From assembly GCA_026873275.1 (NCBI GenBank), contig JANTUC010000019.1, positions 372,001 through 436,000 of the forward strand: a stretch of 64,000 nt of DNA. Reading direction: 5' to 3'. Source of the DNA: Pseudopithomyces maydicus (Eukaryota; Ascomycota; Dothideomycetes; Pleosporales; Didymosphaeriaceae). The notes beneath the pieces were generated by a model that was not told the origin of the DNA, ran no database searches, and worked only from the letters and a program-made list of their open reading frames with translations. The translations under genes were made by a program, and so were the position numbers. This document shows, one piece after another, positions 32,889-42,793 of the stretch; position 1 is the first letter of the stretch; every line of letters starts with the position of its first letter.

Positions 32889-34970
32889 CTATATGATTGT
32901 AATAACCGTTGAATCCGATGTCTGACTGTCGAGGCTCAACCGATTCTCTGGACCTGTCCGGAACACTCCCACCGCTTGAAGGACAGGATCGTCTGCAAGA
33001 TCATCCACATTAGAATCATGCCGGAGATCAGAGCTTAAGAATCCAACACGGACATAAGCTCCTTGCTCTTCTCTGTTCTCCAACACGATGCCTTCAAATT
33101 GGATAACCCTAGACAGGCTCTCTGAGAACATGACGCCTATAGGCAAGCAGAAGAGACGACCAGGCGTTACAAATGGGACACGCTCTTCGTCTGGTAGGAA
33201 ATGCAAGTCAGTACGAAGACCTCTAAGAAAAATGGACCCACGATCCTGTTTGAAATCTCCATATCGCGATGAAGTGGCTTGCATGACGTCGAGTGGAAGA
33301 AGCTTGCCGCGAACCTTGAGGAAGCCGGACTTTACTTGCCCCATGGGGTCTTCTGTCTGGAGTTCTAATTTCACATCGACCACCTCAAGTAGCTCTTGCC
33401 ATATTGTGCCGGGGTAATAGAAGTCGCTATAACGAATGGGTGCGTCTACTGAAGCCCATGACCACGAAGGTGCGCGATAAATGTCAGAACGTTCGCTATA
33501 ATTCATTCCTGTCCAACATAGTTGACGCACGAGATCTCGCTCCCATAGTCCAGCTATATATTTGCTGTCAATCAATGGCTGTAACTCCCGAGCAACCGCA
33601 GAAATAGCCACCAGTTTATCGCTGGGTTGTGTGAGGTTGGTAGCAAAGCGGACATTAAAGTTGTTGCCGCTTGTGTAAGCTCCTACGGCAGACCACCAAA
33701 CCTCAAGAGCCTGTCTCTGGCGGATATCAGGATTTTCATCCATGGGCATATATGGGTTTCGCGTTTTGAAGAAGACTCCATCGGAGGGGTCATTAGGGAA
33801 CCCATAGGGGTGGGACTCTGATGCTTGTAGCTCATCGCACTCCCAGTACATCTCCGATTTGGTGAAATTGAGTACTCGGGATGTCAACAAGCGCTCTTGA
33901 AGAACCCAGCCCCGACCATTCAGAACAGATGAGGTGATATCAACACCCCATGTCTGTGCCTCGTGGAGGTCATATGTACCGTACAGACCTCCGTTATACT
34001 CACTCAGAGGAGTGATGTTGATTTCGTCTTGGCTGTTATCGGCTACGGCTCCAAAACATATACGCAGAGGAAGACCTTCGTAAATATTTCTCTCCCAAAA
34101 GCAGCCCAAGGTGTCATCAGAGGCAGCGGTTGCGGCAATATTGCAATAGGATCTCTTGTAAACGTTTGACATGAGTGGCGATTCACTCTGCCAGTCACTT
34201 ATCGAGTCCTGCATGATGCACAAAGAATCGATCCATATATACGAAAGACCTAATCGTCTCGTGATGTCAATTGCATCAACAAAGGTCTTCCATCGATCCA
34301 ATTGCGGGAGTCTCTCTTTCCACGCGTCGATATTTGAACTGGTAAGAACCAATCGATCTTCCAGGATTCCCCAACAGTGAGAGAGCGTCGCAAATTTGAT
34401 ATCATCCTCAAGATCGTTCCCCAGGACCAGCCGAAGTTGAGTTTTGTCTTCTCCAACATAGATCAGACGAGTTGGTCGCCAATTCGGGCTGTTCGCTACT
34501 TTTGGACGTTTGCACCGCGTGTGTTGCTCATCACATGTTTTGATCCACTTGAGGGCTAGACCAAAGGACTCTGGATCACCGACTACGCGACCAGGTCGGT
34601 ATCCAGGTATCTTTAATCGGTCGCTTGAAGGTTCAACTTGAACCATGTATAGCCACTGATGATAAGGGCCAAAGCTATATTCGTCTTCCTCCACATTAGA
34701 ATTGATATTCCTGCTGTCAAAACGCAGTTCGATGACCAGAAGTGGTAGTGCGGGTTCAGGATCGTGCCATTCAGTCATCACAATGACCTCCCAGTCGGCC
34801 AGACTCTCATGTGCAACAGGATCAAACCGATCTAGCCGCTTGCAAACCGGACAGCCGCTATCAATAGAATCCTGCACGGTTGTTGCGCATGCGTGATGAA
34901 CTATCGGGTCTATTGTGATTGGGTTCTTTTGTAACTCCTGAAAGACCCTTTGGCAATTTATGCATAACAT
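32889..34970 (-). CDS. HET-domain protein, intact (693 aa)
   Basis: Single-exon heterokaryon-incompatibility-type gene. Two CxxC pairs near the N-terminus (CINC at 3-6, CPVC at 40-43) look like a small zinc-binding knuckle common in this subfamily. The HET domain starts at about residue 193 with FATLSHCWG. Then come the block SYIWIDSLCIMQDSISDW (243-260), the MSNVYKRSYCNIAATAASD block, and RGWVLQERLLTSRVLNF. The C-terminal part has the usual YRAPSWSWASVDAP motif. All standard motifs are intact, in contrast to the broken copy at 2.9-5.2 kb. HET proteins act in vegetative incompatibility and probably fungal innate immunity; the partner gene is not recognisable here. Confidence 0.93.
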   Translation of the reverse strand: MLCINCQRVFQELQKNPITIDPIVHHACATTVQDSIDSGCPVCKRLDRFDPVAHESLADWEVIVMTEWHDPEPALPLLVIELRFDSRNINSNVEEDEYSFGPYHQWLYMVQVEPSSDRLKIPGYRPGRVVGDPESFGLALKWIKTCDEQHTRCKRPKVANSPNWRPTRLIYVGEDKTQLRLVLGNDLEDDIKFATLSHCWGILEDRLVLTSSNIDAWKERLPQLDRWKTFVDAIDITRRLGLSYIWIDSLCIMQDSISDWQSESPLMSNVYKRSYCNIAATAASDDTLGCFWERNIYEGLPLRICFGAVADNSQDEINITPLSEYNGGLYGTYDLHEAQTWGVDITSSVLNGRGWVLQERLLTSRVLNFTKSEMYWECDELQASESHPYGFPNDPSDGVFFKTRNPYMPMDENPDIRQRQALEVWWSAVGAYTSGNNFNVRFATNLTQPSDKLVAISAVARELQPLIDSKYIAGLWERDLVRQLCWTGMNYSERSDIYRAPSWSWASVDAPIRYSDFYYPGTIWQELLEVVDVKLELQTEDPMGQVKSGFLKVRGKLLPLDVMQATSSRYGDFKQDRGSIFLRGLRTDLHFLPDEERVPFVTPGRLFCLPIGVMFSESLSRVIQFEGIVLENREEQGAYVRVGFLSSDLRHDSNVDDLADDPVLQAVGVFRTGPENRLSLDSQTSDSTVITII

Positions 34971-36208
34971 TGATGCTACAATTTGATGTGTTTTGGAACA
35001 ACGCTATAGGGTGCATATATGCGGATGAGGTTGTTGAGGGGTAATGTGTAGGCTACCGTCGCAAGGTCGTATTGATTCACGCTTGAATCGCCAAGACGGT
35101 CTAGTCCTGATTGAGCTTCTCGGAATTGGAGCACTCAAGACTTACGACAAAGCATTTCTTCGCCATGATTCTTAGATGCGTGAGACGGCGTCTAAAGATG
35201 TTTCCTGAGAGCATCATGCAGACATATGGCAAGATTCAGAATTTGAAGATCTTTTCCGATTTGGGGAGGGCTGCCCAAATTACCTTTTTTGGAAAGTGTT
35301 TCGACCACTTTTTCTCCACTCCAGTCGTAAGCAAACTTTATTAGCAGCATCAAAACCTTGTAAAGGGTCACCTTCACGTTTTTATTATTTATAATGCTAG
35401 AGAAAATATCACCTTTTCACTGTTGATCATGATACTGAGAAAATAATTCTTTAGATTACAAAAGCATAGTTTGCATTTGTCTACGTTTTCTTTCTTTTTC
35501 TTTTTTTGAATGGATACATAGCCAAATGTCTCTTCGCAAAAGAATAAATGAGGAACCATGATTCTCGTTCTACGAACGAATGCAAACTTGACACGTAATT
35601 TTATTATTGTCGCATGAGAATAACGAAAAATTTCCTGTAAAGATATGTACTCACATGGCCTCAATACTCCAATCATAACCACAATCTTCATTGTAGATTC
35701 TTCATCCTACATGTTCTATTAGTGGAGCGGACATGATTTTCACGGCACAGGATCATTCAATCGTTAAAGATCTTTAATAAACGAACTTAATAGCGCTTAT
35801 TACTTGCATGGTGAAAGGGATGTATGAAGCCGGCTTGGCACGTGGCTCCTACTTGTATGACGTTAGTGTGGTTATTAATGTCGGGAGATAGTGGATCGGC
35901 TTAGACCAATGATCCCCATAATTTCGGAGATCTATACACTAAACTACGAATTCGCTACCTAGTATAGCGATGCCGATTTTGTCTTTAGCATTCGGGCGTA
36001 AATTCCCCACCCATTTCCCCACATCTGACATTTCCATCTCGACCGCTAGGGTCAACTAATATTGTTCCGCATAACCTCTTGCAAAGTGTAAATGCTAGGC
36101 CGAGACAGGTAGGTTAGTCCTGGTATATAATGAGATCATAGAGTTACCATAAATTCAACGGAGTCGGAGTGAAGAATTAGGAAGATCACCATTCATGCAA
36201 CAACCAAC
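34971..36208. other. Gene-poor stretch of 1.2 kb
   Basis: Promoters of the divergent HET and carboxylesterase genes. AT-rich at 35340-35700 with no supported gene. Confidence 0.5.
36123..36130 (+). promoter_or_regulatory. Probable TATA box of the carboxylesterase
   Basis: GTATATAA about 80 bases upstream of the ATG at 36209. Confidence 0.45.
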
Positions 36209-38152
36209 ATGCTATTACTACCAGCCGTGCTTGTATCTTTAATCGCTCTGAGCCAGAGGGTCACTGCCAAAATCTCTAACGCTACCATCGACAAGGAGCT
36301 CACCGTCAGCACAACCAGCGGTATTTACACAGGATTCGTAGACGATGCTGTGCCTGGCGTAAAGCAATGGCTAGGAATACGGTACGGAAAAGCGCCCATT
36401 GGTACCAAAAGGTTCATGCCACCCGAAGCCGCGAACGATGATACAGTCCACCAGTATGCCCGGGAGTACAAACCCATCTGCTTCCAGCAGAGCGGCAGTC
36501 ATACAGGCCTATTCTGGGAGCTTGTACCTGAGTTTCAGAATCAGGATCCTCAAGGTGAGGACTGCTTGTTTTTGAACATCTGGGCACCGAAAAAACCTGT
36601 CGCGAAGAAGGTTCCTGTTTTGATATGGGTGTTTGGTGGCGGCCTGCAGGAAGGCGGCGGACATGCACCCTACCAGGTTCCAGACCAATGGATACAGAGA
36701 ATGGAGACGCATATTGTGATCACGTTCAAGTAAGTTGAAGAGATTTGACCACGAAGATAGGCTGAAAATGTGTTAGTTATCGCCTCAATATCTTTGGATT
36801 TCCTGGTGCACGAGCAGCGCGTGAGAATGCGGGGTTTCACGACGCAAGATTGGTGTACGTATTCTCCGAAAACATTGCGCATCAATCGTGCCTGACCGCT
36901 TAGGGTGGAATGGGCGAGAGATAACATTGAAGCTTTTGGGTAAGTAGAATTCATGGGCATTCCACTCTTTCATACCATTGACGCATGGCAGTGGCGACCC
37001 TAAGCGGATGGTTCTATGGGGCCAATCTGCAGGTAAGTTTGGCCTGTACTCAGTGTACCGCTACCACTGACTATTGGGATAAAGGAGCTGGGCTGGTGAG
37101 CACATATTTATATGCCAATGGCGAGGACCCCATCATCAGCGGTGCGATTGCCATGTCGGGGTCGGTCGACAGCCGCCCAGCACAGGAAATCTCAGACAAA
37201 TTTTCGAAATTAGCAGGGGCTGTTGACTGTGGTGGACTCAGCGCTGAAGAAGAGTTATCTTGCATGCAAGAAGTTCCAGCATTGCGCCTACAAGACTTGG
37301 TTCAGTCGTCCACTCTTCCTGGGAGTAACACGTCCACGCCGAAGTTTGGTGCCGCTATTGACGGAATTACTGCTTTTGCGAACAACACTGAGAGACTGGA
37401 GAAGAACCTCACAGCCAACATTGTAAGTAAACATGCGTAACTAGGATAGCGATTATGTTACTAAATTCTACGATAGCCTTTGATCATTGGGTACACTTTC
37501 AATGAAAATGCCGCCTTCAACGGCTATGTATCCAAGAATGAGACTTCCCCACCTCCAAGCTTCGGTACTCAACGCCCTGGATCAGGGATAGATTGTTTAG
37601 TGAAGGCTGAAATTGAGTATGTAATCTCTATTTCTCTCTCTGTTCTTTCAAAAACGTTACATGCTGACTGTCTATCAGGAGGCGAGTCCAGTTTAACCTT
37701 CCGACATATCGCTATCTATTTGCCGGCAATTTCTCCAACATCACTCCACGCTACTGGCTGGGGGCAATGCACAGCGGTGAGTCTTTTTCATCTCGTGGCC
37801 GACCATCTACTAAGCCTTCCAGCCGACATACCTATTGCTTTTGGTACGCATTATCAGTTCCGTGGCAATTCAACCGAGTTAGAATGGCAAACGAGTTTTG
37901 CAATGCAAGGTATGTCAAAGAATCGAAAACTGGAAAACTTTTCATGGTGTGATTTGAATGATACTGACTTCATGTCCAGACTTTTGGGTCAGTTTTGCGG
38001 CAGATCCGCTTGGTAACTCAACCCATGCGGGGCCTATAGCGTGGCCGAAGTATTCTTCCAGTGGAGATGGAATGATTATTTTTGGCATGAACGATACTGC
38101 GGCTCAGTTGGTACCTGATTACTATGCTGATAAGTCTGTCAAATGTTCGTGA
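36209..38152 (+). CDS. Secreted type-B carboxylesterase (nine exons)
   Basis: Alpha/beta hydrolase of the carboxylesterase/lipase family. Inferred exons: 36209-36729, 36777-36854, 36904-36939, 36992-37032, 37085-37422, 37477-37616, 37679-37776, 37823-37909 and 37980-38152, closing to 503 residues. Signal peptide 1-20. The family signature EDCLFLNIWAP and the oxyanion block FGGGLQEGG are present. The triad is complete: Ser224 in WGQSAG (the G codon is split by an intron), Glu348 in TFNENAAF and His416 in GAMHSADIP. A late RGNSTELEWQTS block is also family-typical. It cleaves carboxylic esters outside the cell; the natural substrate is unknown. The very small exons 3 and 4 around the active site are unusual. 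Confidence 0.9.
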
Positions 38153-38237
38153 TCACGATTTTGACAGGCATACTTTTGTGGTGTTCCAATGACGAAATAA
38201 ACTGTCAAATAGATGAATGAAAAGCAGAATATCTGAC

Positions 38238-39305
38238 TTAAACTTGACTCCATCCTTCTGACCTGCGTGATCCAAAAGCCAATGACGTGAAAAACTGCGA
38301 TAGGGATCCCCGGGATCTACTTTTCCATGCGCGGTTCATCTTCCTCGCCAGGTCGACTAGAAACATTGTGGTGCAGAGCGTGACTCCTAACATAGCCCCA
38401 ACAGCTGAAAGTAACCCGAGCTGGCTTTGAGCGAAAATAAAGTCAGGCGAAACAGCGAGACAGAGTGCTTTTAATCTAAGCGCTGTTATGACAATGATCC
38501 TGCCAGACCGTTAGCCGCGTCATTTTATATCTCGAGGGTGCTGCTCACACGGCGCCTATATCAAGAGCCATCATCCACATAATTTTCTTCTCTGTGGTAG
38601 CTTGAGATCTCATGATGATTGGTAAAGGCAAAAGCAATAGGGCAACATCAAGCGCCAAGCCAATACACTCGATCACAACAAAAGAAACTTGCTGATTACC
38701 GCACGCATTCACTGAAATGAGGTCCCAATGTCCGCGCAATGGTCGACAGATGAGGAATACTTCCAGAATCGATCCTATCGTGTGCGACGCAGTGACCCCC
38801 AGTAGCCCTAGACATAGTGCTTTTACAATAGGCAGGGTGAACACTATTCTCATGATCACCAATAAGCCGTTCACTCGAACTAGCCCATTGACCAAAGTCC
38901 AAAGTACCTCGTTCACTAATAAGGACTGAAGACCACATTAGATCAATGGAGCCAGCTCTGTACAGATGCACGTACTTTAGCAATGACATCCAGCGCGTGC
39001 GGCGTGAAATCGCTCTGATGCTGTTTTGTGCCTTCTCGGACAGTAGCCCATGTCATTTGGCCCGATATCAAGATGCCGACAATAAGCGCGACGACGATCA
39101 TTAGGTCAGCCTTGTGAAATCTTTTCGAAAGGATAACCCAGGTGATATAGCCAATAACGGATATTAGACTTAGAAAGGTAAAAGTCCAGATGACGGCTAT
39201 GGATACAATGCCTCGATGAGATAAATGCTGCATTTTGTTTGAAGAGAGCGAGGATTTTAGAAGAGGTACCTGGCCGTATGAGGGATCTGGCGACAGTGAA
39301 TTCAT
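38238..39305 (-). CDS. Rhodopsin-like (SAT4/PTH11-type) integral membrane protein
   Basis: Exons 39305-38976, 38925-38549 and 38499-38238 (GTACGT...TTCAG; GTGAGC...GGCAG) give 322 residues. About seven hydrophobic helices, beginning with SIAVIWTFTFLSLISVIGYI and MIVVALIVGILISG. It has the family-typical FLICRPLRGHWD after helix 4, a conserved Cys before helix 5, and LLLLPLPIIM with a following QATTEKKIMW. The C-terminal tail is basic and cytosolic. Members are proposed as GPCR-like sensors in fungi, with PTH11 linked to host-surface sensing. No CFEM domain is present. The short C-terminal exon lies beyond the last long open frame but continues the membrane protein well. Confidence 0.75.
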
Positions 39306-40532
39306 ATCAAAAACATAGAATGCAGGGGGATATTAAATCGTGGCGCAGTCTGTGCGCTAAACGCCGGGGATTGATGATAGGCGCTTTTATTGGATAGAAA
39401 TTCACGAAAGGCTGATGGAGAGCGACGAGGCTGAACCAGGCTGTCTGGACGCCATGCAAAACGATTGGCTGGGGGCGCATGGTTTAGAGTTTCTAAGCAC
39501 GTAATCAGAATTGGGTATGGAATCTGTAGATGTAGATTGTCAGATGAATTAGAGCTAAATCTCGCGCTCCTAATGAGTACGCGCATGGCGGTAGGCGGGT
39601 CAAGCAAATATCAACATACAAGATATGTGTGCAATATAATGATGGGCTACAAAGAACTGAAAGTAAAACCAGCTGACCAATTGAGTAAATATGGACATCC
39701 TTTGCTTGATTGTATCGCCTGAGCTGCCTCTACTCGCTTGCTAACTCGCCCATCGACCAAAGGACTACCTGTACCCAGACGACAGACTTGTTGAGATGAC
39801 TTTCATTGAACTAGAAACAGAACGAGAAGATAAAGAATTATACAGCCATACAATAGTGAGAAAATTCTTGTGAATCGAAATCGTAGTCACAAGGATCTAG
39901 AAACAAACCTGCGTATAATTGTTTTTGAAACCAGGCAGTCTCCTCTTTGACTACAAATTATTCAAACTCAGACGAACTTGTCTTGTATATATGCTGTTCA
40001 GTTGAAGAAAATAGTACAGAAGGGGAGGAATGTTCTCGATTGGATGATCGGTAGCATATGGCTTTCCTCCGAGGACATTACAGATTAGAGACATGTCACT
40101 CGAAGCAAAATGCGTCTCATTTATATGACTTATGTAAAGTCCAAATGATACCATTAGTCACCCTTAGTCACCCGCAGTTAACTGCAGTTACTCTGCATCT
40201 TGTTCCCGCGCATAGTTGAAACAGAACCCCCCTGTTGATTCCTCAAACGCCCTGATTGCTTCTCAGGCGATCGCTTGGGTTGAATCACATACACAGCGTC
40301 GCTGGTGAGGGATTCAAATACAAGCGATCAACTAGAAACTCAACCACCTGAACCAAGACATAAAAGTCAGTAGCACCCCAATACAAATGGTTCTCTCACT
40401 ACCGCCTGACAGCTGAGGTCTCGGAATACATCTTTGACAATATATCTGGTGCGCAACTGCTCAGCTGAGCATCACTGGTTCTAGTCAACAGGAAGCAAAC
40501 GATATCTGTCCATAACAGACGAAAGGAAAATC
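39306..40532. other. Gene-poor stretch of 1.2 kb
   Basis: Nothing supported as a gene. Contains a perfect 12-bp palindrome GCAGTTAACTGC (40174-40185) beside a doubled TTAGTCACCC (40154-40173), 350 bases upstream of the next gene. Confidence 0.45.
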
Positions 40533-41384
40533 ATGCCGGCTCATCCCAGCCCCAAAGCTGCCGGTCCTAAACATATCCCCAACCACTGCCCTCTATGTGG
40601 AACACGCACGCCTATTTCGAACCCCACCCCTCCACCTGTATGTTCCCTCCAGGAGATAACATACACATCACTAACCCCAATCACACAGATGCCTCCCCCT
40701 ACGACCCCCATTCGCCCCCAGGAACCTCCTCGCCCCACCGTCCTCACCCACCCACCACCACAAGATGATGCTATCCAAATCCCCAACCGCGTTCTCATAC
40801 GCAAGAAGCCGGGTTCAGTCACCCCAGGCCCCGTTCTCGACCTTGAGTCCATGTCCGGCTTGGACGTGCTCATGTTCAACGCGCTGTATAGCCGTGACCC
40901 CGATGACCGCTCTGCCCTTCAGACGAACTCTGAGGCGCTCCCAGCCATGGATGAGCAAACCGTGGATGATCCAACCGCTGATGATCCAACCATGGATGAC
41001 ATCTTTCCATCAGGCTACGGCCCACCCCACACACAATATACCACTCTCAGCAACCACCCGCGCAACTCTCATGCCACGCGGCCATCAGAGACCATCACCG
41101 CCCAACCCGCCGCCCTCTACCTCATCGATACCACGCCATTCGACGAAGGTACCGAAAAGGCTCTCTACGGCGCTGCATTTCATAAACACCAAGGCACCAA
41201 GGAAATCTGCCCCGTGTGCAGCGTTGCAGAAGCCGGTCACAAGCACAAGGTTCACGAACCGAAGGGCTTCGCTGCTGCTCCGCCCGACGATATGGACCGC
41301 ACGTTGAAGAAGCTGGGGAGGGTGATGAACGCTGCTCCTGCCATGCGTAAAGCTCCTGGGAAGGGGTTTGAAAAGAAGAAGTAG
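40533..41384 (+). CDS. Proline-rich hypothetical protein with two CxxC motifs
   Basis: The continuous frame gives 283 residues. A 51-nt stretch beginning GTATGT after TPPP, with CACTAAC and ending CACAG, has all intron signals and keeps the frame. The true protein is therefore probably 266 residues, and the intron may be optional. CPLC near the N-terminus (about 19-22) and CPVC plus HKHKVH (about 228-240) could bind zinc. Between them the chain is Pro/Thr-rich and disordered, with a short repeated acidic unit (TVDDPTADDPTMDD). A conserved-looking stretch is DLESMSGLDVLMFNALYSRD. No family recognised; no signal peptide. Confidence 0.65.
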   Translation: MPAHPSPKAAGPKHIPNHCPLCGTRTPISNPTPPPVCSLQEITYTSLTPITQMPPPTTPIRPQEPPRPTVLTHPPPQDDAIQIPNRVLIRKKPGSVTPGPVLDLESMSGLDVLMFNALYSRDPDDRSALQTNSEALPAMDEQTVDDPTADDPTMDDIFPSGYGPPHTQYTTLSNHPRNSHATRPSETITAQPAALYLIDTTPFDEGTEKALYGAAFHKHQGTKEICPVCSVAEAGHKHKVHEPKGFAAAPPDDMDRTLKKLGRVMNAAPAMRKAPGKGFEKKK

Positions 41385-42291
41385 GCTGAGTATGTGGGTG
41401 GGGAGATGTGCATGGATGGTGTTGTGGGGGGCATTACCCCGGAGAGGATTCGGCCACATGTTGTGGCTACCAGTGTGACCGGTTGTTGGTGGCTGGGCTA
41501 GCTTTCTGAACAACTGGAAGCTGCGGGGAGGATCTGGTATATGGTGTATGAGTGGTGGTGGCATCTGATGGGTCTGAGATGGTTCTGAGATTCAATGAGA
41601 GGACTCTTGCGTAGGAGGATCTTAGATGAATCTATATGTCGGCTCTTTTGCTTCTACCCACGTGAAATATTCATCTATCTCAATAACTGTGCTTTTAAGT
41701 GGAATATCTGGCCCTCAGTGACCGAGTGAGCACAGAAGGCTAAGGCGGGACATAGAGCACGTGACGAATTTTCAAACTTTTTCGGAACACGCATCTGGCT
41801 TAATTACCTCCGACTTGTTCAATTTATAACTTGCCTGGGTATTCAATATGGCTCATTTCGTCTCAATTCAACATAATTGCCTCTATCAAGCTCATATGAA
41901 TTGAATCACCTGCATGTCTGTCTTCATCTGCCCAGGTGGTTCAGGAAGGCACGGGCGGTGGTGAGGCAACCACGCCCGTCCAAATCCATAATCGAATTTC
42001 TAAAAAGACAAAACATAAGGCTTAGATGCTTTTTTAACATACCATGAGCAATACTAACGATTGTAGAGCCGAGTCCTGGCCCTGGGTGTCGAGTTGGTGG
42101 TCCTCTCAATACGGTTTAGCGGGCCTTGGCAGATGGGGAAGCTGTCGTGCGGAGCTCTCCCAAGCTACAACAAACAACGTCACCCATCGACCGCACCACT
42201 TCTACGAGCCAGAAACGGCTGCACCCGCTGCACACCACATTCCTGTTTTCCCGATTGAATTCACAGCTCACGTGAGCCATTGATTCGCGCA
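41385..42291. other. Intergenic stretch
   Basis: About 900 bases with the 3' region of the proline-rich gene and the promoter of the mitochondrial gene; nothing else recognised. Confidence 0.5.
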
Positions 42292-42793
42292 ATGGCATCG
42301 CGACTTCTCTTTCCGGCGGCCCGGACCGCTGCCCGCAGCATCCAGTTCGCACCCGTTCGCAGCTTCCAGACCAGCAGTGCTCTGAGACAGGAGGTCGTCG
42401 CTGCGGCGCCTGTGAGGAGGCCAGTCGGCGCTTTCCGAGGCGGGTGAGTCAACAATTTTTCTCGTCGTCGTGTTTTGTCGTGGCCTGTCGTGTCGAGCGA
42501 TGCAGGAACAGTGCTGATTGGTATACGAATAGCCTCTTCGGATTTCTGCTCGGAGCCACGACCGCAGGCGCTGGCATGTACTACTACGTCATCGACGAAT
42601 ACCGCGTATCGAACGAGCTCTTGACTGAGGACATCTACGTACGTTCGCCGAACAGTCCCGTATTCACTCTACACCAAGTGTGAAGCCACCGCAGCCGACA
42701 CTAACATGCTTCCAGGCCCTGCAGTCTGCCGTGCAACGGATAGAGAGCTACGTCAAGACGCTCGAGGAGAAGGTGGATGTGCGGAAGAAGTAA
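42292..42793 (+). CDS. Small mitochondrial inner-membrane-type protein (111 aa)
   Basis: Missed by long open-frame scans because of small exons: 42292-42443, 42533-42638 and 42716-42793 (GTGAGT...ATAG; GTACGT...CCAG). An Arg/Ser/Ala-rich presequence (MASRLLFPAARTAARSIQF with RSFQTSSALR after it) is typical of mitochondrial import. One hydrophobic helix follows (GLFGFLLGATTAGAGMYYYV). Then comes a short hydrophilic coiled-coil-like tail with TEDIYALQSAVQRIESYV. The layout is that of small conserved fungal mitochondrial proteins anchored in the inner membrane. I do not recognise the exact family. All intron phases close. Confidence 0.8.
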
